Part shown: one piece after another, positions 21,001 through 32,147 of the stretch | How positions within the stretch are numbered: position 1 is the stretch's first letter | Layout: each line of letters opens with the position of its first letter | Source: Thiohalocapsa sp. | GTDB lineage: Bacteria > Pseudomonadota > Gammaproteobacteria > Chromatiales > Chromatiaceae | NCBI GenBank assembly: GCA_021736785.1 | Contig: JAIPFF010000017.1 | Location: 1-64,000 of the forward strand | DNA: 64,000 nucleotides | Direction: 5' to 3' | Program-made: the position numbers and the translations under genes | Notes under the pieces: generated by a model | The model's database searches: none | Told to the model about the DNA's origin: nothing | What the model saw: only the letters and a program-made list of their open reading frames with translations

Positions 21001-22343
21001 CAAGCATGGGGCTCGGCGCCCAGGGGGTGTTCGCGCTCGACATCACACGCTCGTCCGGTTTGCGCGAGACCGATGCCGAAGACGTCGTGCTCTGGGAATT
21101 CACCGACGCGAGCGTCGGCCGTGCCGGCCTGGACGGCCGCGAGATGGGATTCGCGACATCGCCGCCCGCCATCGTGCGCATCGACGACAATCCCGCCGAC
21201 GGCAATCCGCCGCACTGGGTGGCGCTGGTGGCGAACGGCTACAACAGCACACGCACCGACCTGCATCGGGATATTGCCGGACACTGCTCCGATGACGATC
21301 CCGCCACGGCCTGCACCGTCAGCGAGACCGGCGCCGCGGTCCTCTATGTGCTCGACATCGGCGGCGGCGACGACACCCGCATCCGTGCCGCGATGGACAC
21401 CGGTGCCGGCGCCGGTCATCCGGCGAGCCTCGGGCGCAGCAACGCGCTGGGCCCGGTGACGGCGGTGGACGTCGACGGGGATTTGATCGCCGACCAGGCC
21501 TATGCGGGCGATCTTTTCGGCAATCTCTGGCGCTTCGACCTCACCGATCTTTCCGAGCCGCCGTCGCTGATGTTCGAGGCCCGCGACGACGACGGCAAGC
21601 CGCAGCCCATTACCAGCCGCATCGCCTACCTCCGCCATCCCACCGGCATCGGCGCGCTGTTGTTGTTCGGCACCGGTCAATACCTCGCCTCGGCCGACAA
21701 CAGCGATCGCAGCGTTCAGAGCTTCTACGGAATCTGGGACGACAACGGCGAGGTCCACGGCACTGCCGGCCACGACAGTCCGCCGTCGCGCACGGAGCTT
21801 CTGAGGCAGTCGTTTATACGCATGGGAGCCGGCGGTTCGGACGCGGCCGCGCCAGGCGGCGGCGCGGCGCGGCGCGCAAGCCAGTACCGCATCAGCAGCG
21901 ATGAGAAGGCCGACTGGCGCTCGAGCGGCCACAGGGGTTGGCGGATCGATCTGGTGACCGACGCTGCCCGGCCCGACGGCGAGCGCGTGGTCGCCGCCCC
22001 GCGGGAGCTGAACGGCCGCGTCGTATTTTCCTCGATCGTGCCCGGGTCTTGCTGCGCGGGAGGCGCCGGCGGCTGGCTGACGGTGCTGGACGCGACCGAC
22101 GGTTCTCGGCCGACGACGTCGCCGCTGCAAAACCCCGCTGGCGCAGAAGCCCGCACCGGCGTTCTCGTCAGCAGCATTGGCCTGTCGGGAGAGCAAGGCC
22201 CCGGTGCCTTTGCACCGCCCGCGGTGACGTCGCTCGGCAACGGTGTCGTGCAGATGCTGCTGACCGGCGCCGACGGCGAGGCGATGCGGCTCTTGGAAGA
22301 GACCGGCTCAGTCGATTGGCGCAACTGGCGGCAGCTGCGCTGA
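18078..22343 (+). CDS. pilY1: type IV pilus tip-associated protein PilY1
   Basis: A 1421-residue exported protein: signal peptide at residues 15-36, a von Willebrand A-like N-terminal half beginning NLILTVDNAASMARAF, and a C-terminal PilY1 beta-propeller with YAGANDGMLHAFSA, SMGLGAQGVFALDIT and the calcium loop DVDGDLIADQAYAGD. PilY1 caps the pilus and influences extension, adhesion and surface sensing. The metal-site motif reads DNAAS rather than DxSxS, so the first Ser is missing and classical MIDAS metal binding is doubtful. Ser/Gly/Pro-rich inserts lie near residues 155-180, 210-235 and 615-640. It is preceded by pilX and followed by pilE. Confidence 0.93.
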   Translation: MLRRADNPASRTRSARVAAITLAAVLAYPWALPSTAADIDVSPVPPGLLRDAPPNLILTVDNAASMARAFSPSALAGYASGAAFTSPDVNRLYYDPSRLYRPGLDADGLSLGDADFAAAVLYPYLGEGCRTPAPIDLRIAYRVVYDDPPPTRCSRGGEGPAGGEAADAPSHAPPYAPPGPAYYHLYDPSNRYDPSGTIPPRDCGPAGFGSAVTGAVSGSGSSSGAGAGFGCRRCGDDFASPAPGTPDQCFDRIVVGSAADLAISRCADVARSADNPTGLKLRGRLAGVDCVPRALSGDAAPAAADAETNFANWLVYHRSRLLRAKTLLSHLLHALSPATRLAYQTTDATSTLATDDGGPLAPRFSTPGRSKTEIFDWLFALRAEGPGLLQAAHARAGVFVAGGIAQADDIALHRLQPRLSERRSCGAGCRRNLHLVVSDGEWRDVWAGGGEPWPCPASAAGCGYAPDDDGRGAPLPGNPFGIGRYHPSGEGALPYADDNVGMLADLSFRFWRGDLDPDAPNLLPPRMPFFGEGDDTDTAFWHPGNDPATWQHLNLYAIGFGGGAVEPLEAWPFGRYGADGEGVAKHTLAEDGFPSVDAAVYDNDAAVGDAGGGADAAGASGTGAGIGTGTGDAAAPGPAARADDLYHAVLNARGRYADSARAGHLIGELTDVLDTVRTADVRQATSAPLVVSRARVDEQTLLLQTRLDSDGWSGDLLAFRVSRGSGSPPCPGRELGSPCGFPEHPLWRASEQLPAPGARVIFTSADGEPAVFRPGIFSVLSKSQQRGLLGCAPNRPAIGDFAFCRLDRPLPAGDPRRVTAEARIAYLRGERSAGDGAPKADSSAPSAGADPVASFRVRRGLLGDMVNSTPVVVGPPKGCYADPDYAAFRARHEERPEVVYAGANDGMLHAFSATSGVETFAYVPEAIYARLADLTEPGYGDSIPKRAFVDGGIATADVRITDRRGRTAWRTVLIASMGLGAQGVFALDITRSSGLRETDAEDVVLWEFTDASVGRAGLDGREMGFATSPPAIVRIDDNPADGNPPHWVALVANGYNSTRTDLHRDIAGHCSDDDPATACTVSETGAAVLYVLDIGGGDDTRIRAAMDTGAGAGHPASLGRSNALGPVTAVDVDGDLIADQAYAGDLFGNLWRFDLTDLSEPPSLMFEARDDDGKPQPITSRIAYLRHPTGIGALLLFGTGQYLASADNSDRSVQSFYGIWDDNGEVHGTAGHDSPPSRTELLRQSFIRMGAGGSDAAAPGGGAARRASQYRISSDEKADWRSSGHRGWRIDLVTDAARPDGERVVAAPRELNGRVVFSSIVPGSCCAGGAGGWLTVLDATDGSRPTTSPLQNPAGAEARTGVLVSSIGLSGEQGPGAFAPPAVTSLGNGVVQMLLTGADGEAMRLLEETGSVDWRNWRQLR

Positions 22344-22370
22344 GCGAATCCACTCTGTCGGGGAGACGCC

Positions 22371-22973
22371 ATGTGCTGCCGTGACCGCCAAGCGATTCCT
22401 GATCCGGCCTGCCTTGGCCGCAGCGCCCGTTTTGCGGGCCGGGGGCCGGGACCGATACCGATACCGAACAGATGCGCGCGCGGCGTTCCCCGGTGGCCGT
22501 GGACGCCGCCAGCGCGGCGCTCGCGCCGATCGCATGCGTTCGGCTTCACACTGATCGAGCTGCTGATCTCCGTCACCATCGTCGCCGTCCTTGCTTCGGT
22601 GGCCTACCCCGCCTATCGCAGCCAAGTGGTGCGGGCGCATCGGACCGAGATGCAGGCCGACCTGATGCGGCTGGCACAGTTCATGGAGCGCCTGCACACC
22701 GAAACCGGCTGCTACAACCCGGGTGCGGACAACGAATGCACCGCCGGCACCGGCTCCCCGCCCGCCATCGCAACCAAGAGCGAGCACTATCGGGTCGAAT
22801 TCGTCGGTGAAGTGGACGCGCACCGCTTTCGGCTCCGCGCTATCCCGGTCCCCGAAGGGCAACAGGCTGACGACGGCATCCTCGAGCTCGACCATCTAGG
22901 CCGTCGGTTCTGGGACGAAAACGCCGACGGGGACGTCGACGACCCGCAAGAGAGCAACTGGAAGCGCGGCTGA
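22371..22973 (+). CDS. pilE: type IV minor pilin PilE
   Basis: A 200-residue prepilin with the site G58|F59 in FGFTLIELLISVTIVAVLAS, then AYPAYRSQVVRAHRTEMQAD, typical of PilE, and one Cys pair (GCYNPGADNEC). The ATG at 22371 has a strong GGGGAGA site, but gives a 58-residue Arg/Pro-rich leader, far longer than normal. A single-base shift would join an ATG at 22472 in another frame and give a leader of about 21 residues, so a frameshift cannot be excluded. Last gene of the minor pilin operon; a terminator-like hairpin follows. FimT and FimU genes are absent. Confidence 0.82.
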   Translation: MCCRDRQAIPDPACLGRSARFAGRGPGPIPIPNRCARGVPRWPWTPPARRSRRSHAFGFTLIELLISVTIVAVLASVAYPAYRSQVVRAHRTEMQADLMRLAQFMERLHTETGCYNPGADNECTAGTGSPPAIATKSEHYRVEFVGEVDAHRFRLRAIPVPEGQQADDGILELDHLGRRFWDENADGDVDDPQESNWKRG

Positions 22974-22976
22974 AGA

Positions 22977-23025
22977 CCCCGAGCCGTCCCGGTGCCTCGC
23001 ACCTTGTGGCGTCGGGGATGGTTTT
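22977..23025 (+). terminator. candidate terminator of the pilin operon
   Basis: CCCCGA (22977-22982) pairs with TCGGGG (23012-23017) and encloses GGTGC (22991-22995) paired with GCACC (22999-23003). A TTTT follows at 23022-23025, just after the pilE stop. Confidence 0.45.
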
Positions 23026-23135
23026 CAGGCTGAAGAGCGTATCGGCGCCACCGGGAGCGCAGTGCCGGGCACGAGCAGCACCGGGGCGGCGATGCCGCAG
23101 ACCAGTGGTCCGACTCGTGTTTTCTTCGCTGTCAT
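23025..23135 (-). CDS. 36-residue signal-peptide-like microprotein
   Basis: A minus-strand ORF from ATG 23133-23135 with an excellent ribosome-binding site (CGGAGGATTTTGC before the ATG). The peptide has two Lys and an Arg, then a hydrophobic core LVCGIAAPVLLVPG, then ALPVAPIRSSA and a stop. It looks like a Sec signal with almost no mature part, so it is either a tiny exported or membrane peptide or the surviving N-terminus of a truncated gene. AT-rich DNA upstream (23230-23300) could hold its promoter. Confidence 0.45.
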   Translation of the reverse strand: MTAKKTRVGPLVCGIAAPVLLVPGTALPVAPIRSSA

Positions 23136-23588
23136 GCAAAATCCTCCGACATCGAATCCGAACGCGGCCTCGTGCGGCGTAGCGACGGGGTTCGACCGTA
23201 CCCCGTTTGGATTCGGACCGACCGTGGATCTTCATTCGAATTTCTCTTATCTCTCTATCCGTTTTTGCGAAAGCATCTAGTTTTCTCTATGACTGATGCC
23301 TCAAAGTCCGATTCGCAGTCGGGACGAAACGACCACATGATCCGCCTCAGGGCCTGCTAGGCCTGGTCCAGGTCGCCCGAAGGGACTCGGGAGGGCATGT
23401 GCGGCGGTCGGCCAAGCGCTTGAAGCGCAATACCGTGTGACTCCCTCCCATGTCCTTGTAAGCGAGCCACTTCGCCGGCCGGCGGCGAGGCGCGTCGCAT
23501 CCAGGGGCCGCCTAAACGCCGCAGCAGAGGCGCCGTCGCCGGGACGACGCCACGCTGCGAGGAGTACAAACAACGAGGAGTGAAGAAC
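23136..23588. other. intergenic region and structured leader before sbtA
   Basis: About 450 bases without a gene. The first part (23230-23300) is unusually AT-rich. A possible folded leader lies at 23389-23449: GGGAGGG (23389-23395) can pair with CCCTCCC (23443-23449), enclosing GCGCT (23416-23420) paired with AGCGC (23424-23428). This could regulate sbtA, but no known riboswitch class is recognised. Confidence 0.4.
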
Positions 23589-24593
23589 GTGGAAGTATTG
23601 CTGGACTTCGGCGCGCGGTTCTTGCTGCAACTGCAGTCGCCAACGTTGGCTTTCCTGTTGGGGGGCATCCTGATCGCCGCGCTCGGCTCACGGCTGACGA
23701 TCCCCGACGCCATCTACAAATTCATCGTTTTCATGCTGCTGTTGAAGGTCGGTCTGAAGGGCGGCATGGCAATCGGCGAGGCGGACCTCGCGGCGATGTT
23801 GCTCCCCGCGGTGATCGCGGTGGTCGTGGGCTGTCTCATCGTCGTCATCGGCCGTTATACACTGGCCATGCTGCCCGGTATCCGCACCGAGGACGGGATC
23901 GCGACCGCGGGCCTGTTCGGGGCCGTCAGCGGGTCGACGCTCGCCGCCGGGACGGTCGTGTTGGAATCCGAGGGCATCACCTACGAACCCTGGGCCGTTG
24001 CGCTGTACCCGTTCATGGACATCCCGGCGCTGGTCCTCGCCATCGTGCTCGCCAGTGTCTACTTGAAAAAGAAGGATGGTTCCGGCGAAAAGGTACAGAT
24101 CTGGCCGATCGTGAAGGAAAGCCTGCAGGGCCCGGCGCTTTCGGCGTTGTTGCTCGGGATTGCCCTCGGGCTGTTCACGAATCCCGACCAGGTCTTCGAC
24201 ACCTTCTACGAGCCGCTTTTCCGTGGCCTGCTGTCGGTGTTGATGCTGATCATGGGCATCGAGGCGTATGCTCGCTTGAACGAGCTCCGGCGCGTGGCTC
24301 ATTGGTTTGCCGTCTACGCCGCGGTCATGCCGATCGTGCACGGACTGGTCGCGTTCGGGCTCGGATGGGTCGCCCATGTGCTGGTCGGCTTCAGCCCGGG
24401 CGGCGTCGTGCTGTTGGCCATCATCGCGGGCTCGAGCTCCGACATCTCCGGGCCGCCGACATTGCGTGCCGGCATACCGACCGCCAACCCGTCGTCCTAT
24501 ATCGGCTCGTCGACGAGTATCGGTACCCCGGTCGCGATCGCCATCGGCATCCCGCTCTACATCGGCCTGGCACAGGTGGTCTTCGGAGCCTGA
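23589..24593 (+). CDS. sbtA: sodium-dependent bicarbonate transporter SbtA
   Basis: A 334-residue inner-membrane protein of about ten helices, matching the cyanobacterial SbtA family: QLQSPTLAFLLGGILIAALG, FIVFMLLLKVGLKGGMAI, GLFGAVSGSTLAAGTVVL and the C-terminal GSSSDISGPPTLRAGIP and SYIGSSTSIGTPVAIAIGIP. It takes up bicarbonate with sodium to raise internal inorganic carbon. I prefer the GTG at 23589, with GAGGAG eight bases upstream and an N-terminus like SbtA; a GTG at 23580 would overlap that site. The regulator SbtB follows, supporting the assignment. No carboxysome gene is in view. Confidence 0.93.
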   Translation: MEVLLDFGARFLLQLQSPTLAFLLGGILIAALGSRLTIPDAIYKFIVFMLLLKVGLKGGMAIGEADLAAMLLPAVIAVVVGCLIVVIGRYTLAMLPGIRTEDGIATAGLFGAVSGSTLAAGTVVLESEGITYEPWAVALYPFMDIPALVLAIVLASVYLKKKDGSGEKVQIWPIVKESLQGPALSALLLGIALGLFTNPDQVFDTFYEPLFRGLLSVLMLIMGIEAYARLNELRRVAHWFAVYAAVMPIVHGLVAFGLGWVAHVLVGFSPGGVVLLAIIAGSSSDISGPPTLRAGIPTANPSSYIGSSTSIGTPVAIAIGIPLYIGLAQVVFGA

Positions 24594-24856
24594 CGCGGCG
24601 CCCGACAGGGTCCGAAAGCACTGCTTGTCGAAGAACGGCTCCGGGACAAGCGGCGTCGCTTTACGGGTCGTCGACGGCAGGGACGCCGTGCTCGAGCCAT
24701 AACAGACACGGATCACGGCGTCATCCGAAACGACGACTTGGTTGTATCGGGGACTGTTCGGGAAGCGAGCAGCGATCATTGTGAAGAGTCGGAGCCGGCC
24801 AGTCGTGTGCAAGGATGCGCCCGGCCCCGTCGATCAACGCCAAGAGGTATCAAGTC

Positions 24857-25171
24857 ATGACAGGAAAGGCCACGAAGCTCGTCATCATCACCGAGAAGGT
24901 GCTGCTGAGTAAGGTCACCAAGATCATCCAAGCGGCCGGAGCCACCGGCTACACCGTGATGGCCGCCGGTGGCGTCGGTAGCCGCAATACCCGCTCTTCG
25001 GGTCAGCCGGCCGTCTCGGACACCTTCTCGAACATCAAGATCGAGGTCATCACCGCAAGCGACGACATCGCCCGGGCGATCGCCAAGCAGGTCGCCGAGA
25101 AGTACTTCGACAACTTCTCCGGCATCATCTACCTCGACGATATCGACGTGTTGTTCGCCCATAGTCTTTGA
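24857..25171 (+). CDS. sbtB: SbtB, PII-like regulator of SbtA
   Basis: A 104-residue PII-fold protein. It starts KLVIITEKVLLSKVTKIIQ, has the long flexible T-loop with TVMAAGGVGSRNTRSSGQ, then IKIEVITASDDIARAIAKQV and YFDNFSGIIYLDDIDVLF. SbtB forms a trimer that binds adenine nucleotides such as cAMP or AMP and gates SbtA. The start is the ATG at 24857 with AAGAGG upstream. The chain stops right after the last strand, so the C-terminal Cys hairpin of some cyanobacterial SbtB proteins is absent. It lies 263 bases after sbtA; no gene is seen in that gap. Confidence 0.92.
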   Translation: MTGKATKLVIITEKVLLSKVTKIIQAAGATGYTVMAAGGVGSRNTRSSGQPAVSDTFSNIKIEVITASDDIARAIAKQVAEKYFDNFSGIIYLDDIDVLFAHSL

Positions 25172-25211
25172 TCCTGCCCTGAACCGTCACCGGGGATCAC
25201 GGTGACCAACG

Positions 25212-25249
25212 AAAAGGCCCGGGCCGGCAAGGGATGCCGCCCCCGGGCC
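25212..25249 (-). terminator. hairpin with T-run, minus-strand transcription
   Basis: GGCCCGGG (25216-25223) pairs with CCCGGGCC (25242-25249), with further pairing inside (CGGC/GCCG). On the minus strand the stem is followed by TTTTC (25211-25215 complement). It could end read-through from the tRNA side; on the plus strand it lies 45 bases after sbtB. Confidence 0.5.
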
Positions 25250-25583
25250 GATTGGTTGATGACCTCGAGCGAGAGGGTCGCCACCGTTGCCGCGACGACA
25301 AGGGGCGTGTCGGCCGGATCGGCGGCGTGGAGGCGTTGGCCCGCGCGGCCGAGTCGCGCGCCGGCGACAATCCCCGAGGGGAAATGGACCGCGCGGCCGG
25401 GCGAAACCTTGCGGCGAAGAATGCCTTGCAAGGACTCGCCATCGTGAGCCCCGGAGCAATCGACGGGACAGGTTTTGGCCGCCACTCGGTTTGAAACCCG
25501 GGCTCGCGGGTCGTCGCGAATCCATGTCGGCGTTGGTTGGCGGCGCAGCAACGTCGAATCCTGCGGCTGAAAGGGCCCGGCCG
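25250..25583. other. intergenic region, no gene recognised
   Basis: About 330 bases between two minus-strand terminator-like hairpins. Open frames on both strands (for example 25202-25447) overlap the hairpins or the tRNA and have no recognisable content. Confidence 0.4.
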
Positions 25584-25605
25584 AAAAGGCGTCGAGCACG
25601 TCGCC
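25584..25605 (-). terminator. probable terminator of the tRNA gene
   Basis: On the minus strand GGCG-A-CG, loop TGCT, CG-A-CGCC, then TTTT. It starts 18 bases beyond the CCA end of the tRNA, the right place for a monocistronic tRNA terminator. The stem carries one A-A mismatch. Confidence 0.5.
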
Positions 25606-25622
25606 GGTAGGGTCTTGTTTTT

Positions 25623-25698
<76 letters not shown>

Positions 25699-25835
25699 GG
25701 AGGAGGGCGGGTCCCTGTCGGCTGGACCGGGAGCGGTCTGTCGGTGGCAGTCCGGCGGGGCGTTCGCGCCGCGGGGCTTCCCTGCGCGGCGTTTCCATGA
25801 GGGATCGAGCTCGCCGTCCCTGGCGGATAGTGCGA

Positions 25836-27677
<1,842 letters not shown>

Positions 27678-27738
27678 GCGGGGTACCTGTACGGCCAAGT
27701 CGGCGGATTGGTGTCTGGGGAGGCTCGGGCAACTTTCC

Positions 27739-27747
27739 AGTATAACA
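27739..27747 (-). promoter_or_regulatory. candidate extended -10 promoter for rpoD
   Basis: On the minus strand TGTTATACT: a TGn extension plus TATACT (5/6) about 60 bases before the rpoD start, in an AT-rich patch between dnaG and rpoD. No good -35 is visible, as is usual for extended -10 promoters. It would allow rpoD expression independent of the operon promoter. Confidence 0.4.
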
Positions 27748-27806
27748 GCTGGATGCTGCCGCGTATATGCATAATACTGCTATGGACAGCTATCGTTATC
27801 CATGGT

Positions 27807-29555
<1,749 letters not shown>

Positions 29556-29606
29556 CGCGGCGCCGCCGGGTGTTGGGTTTCGCCGACAAGGCGATGCGCG
29601 GGACCG

Positions 29607-30053
29607 TCAGCCGCCGGCCAGGCGGGACTTGACCAGTTTGCTCACCGCGCCCATGTCCGCGCGCCCCTGCATTTGCGGCTTCAAGATGCCCATGACCTTG
29701 CCCATATCCTTGACGTCGCCGGCTCCGGCCGAGGCGATGGCTTCGCTCACCATGGCATCGATCTCGGCGTCGGTCAGCGCAGCCGGCATGTATTCCTTGC
29801 AAACCCCCACCTCGAAGCGCTCTATCGCGGCCAAGTCTTCGCGGCCGGCCTGCTCGTATTGGGTGATGGAGTCGCGGCGCTGCTTCAGCATTTTGTCCAG
29901 CACTGCCAGCACCTCGGTATCGTCGAGCTCAATGCGCTCGTCGACCTCACGCTGCTTGATCGCGGCGTTGATCAGGCGAATGACGCCGAGGCGGTCTTTC
30001 TGGCCGGCCTTCATGGCCGTCTTCATGTCTTGTTGCAGGCGTTGCTTGAGCAT
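29607..30053 (-). CDS. yqeY: YqeY/GatB-tail-like protein
   Basis: A 148-residue cytosolic protein of the YqeY family, related to the tail domain of GatB. It starts LKQRLQQDMKTAMKAGQKDR, continues LGVIRLINAAIKQREVDERI, and ends ADMGAVSKLVKSRLAGG, all family hallmarks. The GatB tail binds tRNA in amidotransferases; the role of the free protein is not settled. The start is the ATG at 30051-30053. It lies between rpsU and dnaG, a frequent position in gammaproteobacteria. Confidence 0.92.
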   Translation of the reverse strand: MLKQRLQQDMKTAMKAGQKDRLGVIRLINAAIKQREVDERIELDDTEVLAVLDKMLKQRRDSITQYEQAGREDLAAIERFEVGVCKEYMPAALTDAEIDAMVSEAIASAGAGDVKDMGKVMGILKPQMQGRADMGAVSKLVKSRLAGG

Positions 30054-30487
30054 GGGTCTGCTCCGCCGGTGGCGGTTGGGTGTGATTCGACGTCCGCCTT
30101 GGACACGCGGCTGCACGCGGTTCGATGCTGCGATCCGCGGTTCCGCAAGGAGCGGGAACGCGGCGGGCTTCACAAACGAGTTGCCAGGTCCGAGCAAGCA
30201 GCCAAACGATCCGAAGCTCGGTGCCATCGCGCCGACCGGTCGAACCGCGCACCCGCGACTGGGGTAGGCAGCCCGGGATGTTCGGATAGCGCACCGGCTT
30301 GTTTGCAGCGCCTTGCCGTGAGCATTTCGATGACTCGTCGGCAGCGACGGACAGGGCTAGTTCGTCGACGTTGTCCGGACGGCTTCGGATTCGGCTCGGG
30401 TCTGGATTCGGGTGTGGGCTCGGGGCCCGGTTCCAAGCTCCGCGGCCGTGTGGCTCGGGCGCTTTCGCCCGGAGTACCGATCGGCCG
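30054..30487. other. intergenic region between yqeY and rpsU
   Basis: About 430 bases without a supported gene. Around 30385-30435 the plus strand carries a degenerate run of GGCTCGGGT-like units, similar in composition to the perfect repeat in dnaG. The minus-strand frame there gives Pro/Glu-rich sequence but has no ATG or ribosome-binding site. Confidence 0.4.
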
Positions 30488-30703
30488 CTAGAACGGCCGT
30501 TCCCACCGACGCGATTCGCGCGAGACCTTTTTGTGATGGCGCTTCACGGCCGCGGCTTTCTTGCGCTTGCGCTCGGCGGTGGGCTTCTCGTAGAACTCAC
30601 GGCGGCGAACCTCGGCAAGGACGCCCGCCTTCTCGCAGGAGCGCTTGAAACGACGCAGGGCGACCTCGAAAGGCTCGTTCTCTTTGACGCGAACGCTTGG
30701 CAT
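30488..30703 (-). CDS. rpsU: 30S ribosomal protein S21
   Basis: A 71-residue, highly basic small-subunit protein, the normal S21 length. It starts [20 protein letters not shown], with [20 protein letters not shown] and a Lys/Arg-rich tail. It assists mRNA binding during initiation. First gene of the minus-strand operon with yqeY, dnaG and rpoD, with a good promoter about 70-100 bases upstream. Confidence 0.97.
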   Translation of the reverse strand: MPSVRVKENEPFEVALRRFKRSCEKAGVLAEVRRREFYEKPTAERKRKKAAAVKRHHKKVSRESRRWERPF

Positions 30704-31043
30704 GAAAGATCCTTTGGTTATCTCCCCTGGCGGTCTCCCCGGGGGATGAGCGGTGTGTCTAACGGTAATCTCGTATTATAGTGTGGGTGTTGCGCGGGGT
30801 GCAAGTCATGAGCTTGGGCTCCTGCCTTCGGTGCCGGTCTTGGTCTTGGCCGAACGGCGTGCGGCTTCGCGATGCTGGCCGGATGCCGCCGATATCCGCC
30901 GCGAGCGGCGGGCTCCGCGTGCGCGGGCATCGAATCAATTGGCTCCGCTCCGGTCAAAGCCGCATCCAAAACGCGTGCGCCGAGGGCATCGGGCCAACGC
31001 TGCGAACGCTAACTTATTCCGAAGAGACCCAGGGGAAGACGCA
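30704..31043. other. divergent promoter region rpsU / tsaD
   Basis: About 340 bases. The rpsU side holds the promoter listed at 30775-30804. On the tsaD side I find only the ribosome-binding site AGGGGAAG (31031-31038). The open frame extending tsaD upstream to 30753 has no family content. Confidence 0.5.
30775..30804 (-). promoter_or_regulatory. promoter of the rpsU-dnaG-rpoD operon
   Basis: On the minus strand TTGCAC (30799-30804), an 18-base spacer, then a perfect TATAAT (30775-30780). Transcription should start near 30768, about 65 bases before rpsU. Confidence 0.6.
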
Positions 31044-32078
31044 ATGCGCGTGCTCGGGATCGAAACCTCTTGCGACGAAACCGGCGTCGCCATCTACGAT
31101 GGTGAGCGCGGCCTGCTTGCGCATGCCGTTTACAGTCAGGTAAACCTGCACGCCGCTTATGGCGGCGTGGTCCCTGAGCTGGCTTCCCGTGACCATGTGC
31201 GCAAATTATTGCCGCTGCTGCATCAGGTCATGGACGAGGCGGGCCTGACGCGCGACGACATCCACGGCGTTGCCTATACCGCTGGCCCGGGGTTGATCGG
31301 TGCGTTATTGGTGGGCGCAGGGCTGGGACGCAGCCTTGCCTGGACTTGGGGCGTGCCTGCCCTCGGCGTGCATCACATGGAGGGTCACTTATTGGCGCCG
31401 ATGCTCGAAGATCCGGCGCCGGCGTTTCCGTTCGTCGCGCTGCTGGTATCCGGCGGGCACACGCAGCTGGTGGAGGTCGGCGGCGTCGGCGTCTATCGAC
31501 TGCTCGGCGAATCCGTCGACGATGCCGCTGGCGAGGCCTTCGACAAAACGGCGAAGATCTTGGGGCTGCCCTATCCCGGAGGTCCCGCGCTTGCGCAACT
31601 GGCCGAAAGCGGAGATCCGGCGCGCTATCGTTTCCCGCGCCCGATGACCGACAGGCCCGGTCTCGACTTCAGTTTCAGCGGCCTGAAAACCTACACGCTG
31701 AATGCGCTGCGCGACGAGCTCGCCGCCCGAGACGACCAGGATCAAACCCGCGCCGACATTGCGCGCGCCTTCGAGGAGGCGGTTGTGGATACGCTGCTGA
31801 TCAAGTGCCGCCGGGCGGTGCGCGAGGCCGGCGTCAAGACCCTGGTGCTGGCCGGCGGCGTCAGCGCCAACAAACGTTTGCGCGCGCGCATGGACGAGAT
31901 GATGGCCGCAGAGGGCGGGCGGGCGTTCTATCCGCGTCCGGCGCTTTGCACCGACAACGGGGCCATGATCGCTTTCGCCGGCCATCAGCGCCTGGCGGCG
32001 GGCCAGCACGAAGGGCTTGCGTTCTCGGCGCGCCCGCGCTGGCCGATGGAGACCCTGCCCGCGATCGCGTCGGCCTGA
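31044..32078 (+). CDS. tsaD: tRNA N6-threonylcarbamoyltransferase TsaD
   Basis: A 344-residue enzyme of the ASKHA fold, normal length. It starts [19 protein letters not shown], with the iron-binding HHMEGH motif, [31 protein letters not shown] and [16 protein letters not shown]. It transfers the threonylcarbamoyl group to A37 of ANN-decoding tRNAs, working with TsaB and TsaE. The start is the ATG at 31044 with AGGGGAAG upstream. It is divergent from rpsU, the usual arrangement, and convergent with plsY. Confidence 0.96.
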   Translation: MRVLGIETSCDETGVAIYDGERGLLAHAVYSQVNLHAAYGGVVPELASRDHVRKLLPLLHQVMDEAGLTRDDIHGVAYTAGPGLIGALLVGAGLGRSLAWTWGVPALGVHHMEGHLLAPMLEDPAPAFPFVALLVSGGHTQLVEVGGVGVYRLLGESVDDAAGEAFDKTAKILGLPYPGGPALAQLAESGDPARYRFPRPMTDRPGLDFSFSGLKTYTLNALRDELAARDDQDQTRADIARAFEEAVVDTLLIKCRRAVREAGVKTLVLAGGVSANKRLRARMDEMMAAEGGRAFYPRPALCTDNGAMIAFAGHQRLAAGQHEGLAFSARPRWPMETLPAIASA

Positions 32079-32147
32079 GCGCCGGCTGGCCGCAGCGGGA
32101 AGGCTTGCCGCCGGGCCGCGGGTGGCGGCGACTTAACCGGAGGCCGG

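Noticed and set aside
18402-22196. 1264-codon minus-strand open frame
   Set aside because: Antisense to pilY1, which has signal peptide, propeller motifs and operon context.
23389-23449. Third copy of the structured intergenic element
   Set aside because: It shares only an AAGCGCTTG core; the flanking hairpins and the AAAACGCGG block are absent.
25202-25447. 81-codon plus-strand ORF after sbtB
   Set aside because: Starts inside a hairpin, lacks a ribosome-binding site, and has no recognisable content.
30170-30436. Pro/Glu-rich minus-strand ORF between yqeY and rpsU
   Set aside because: Has only a TTG start without ribosome-binding site; the Pro/Glu run comes from a degenerate GGCTCG-type repeat.
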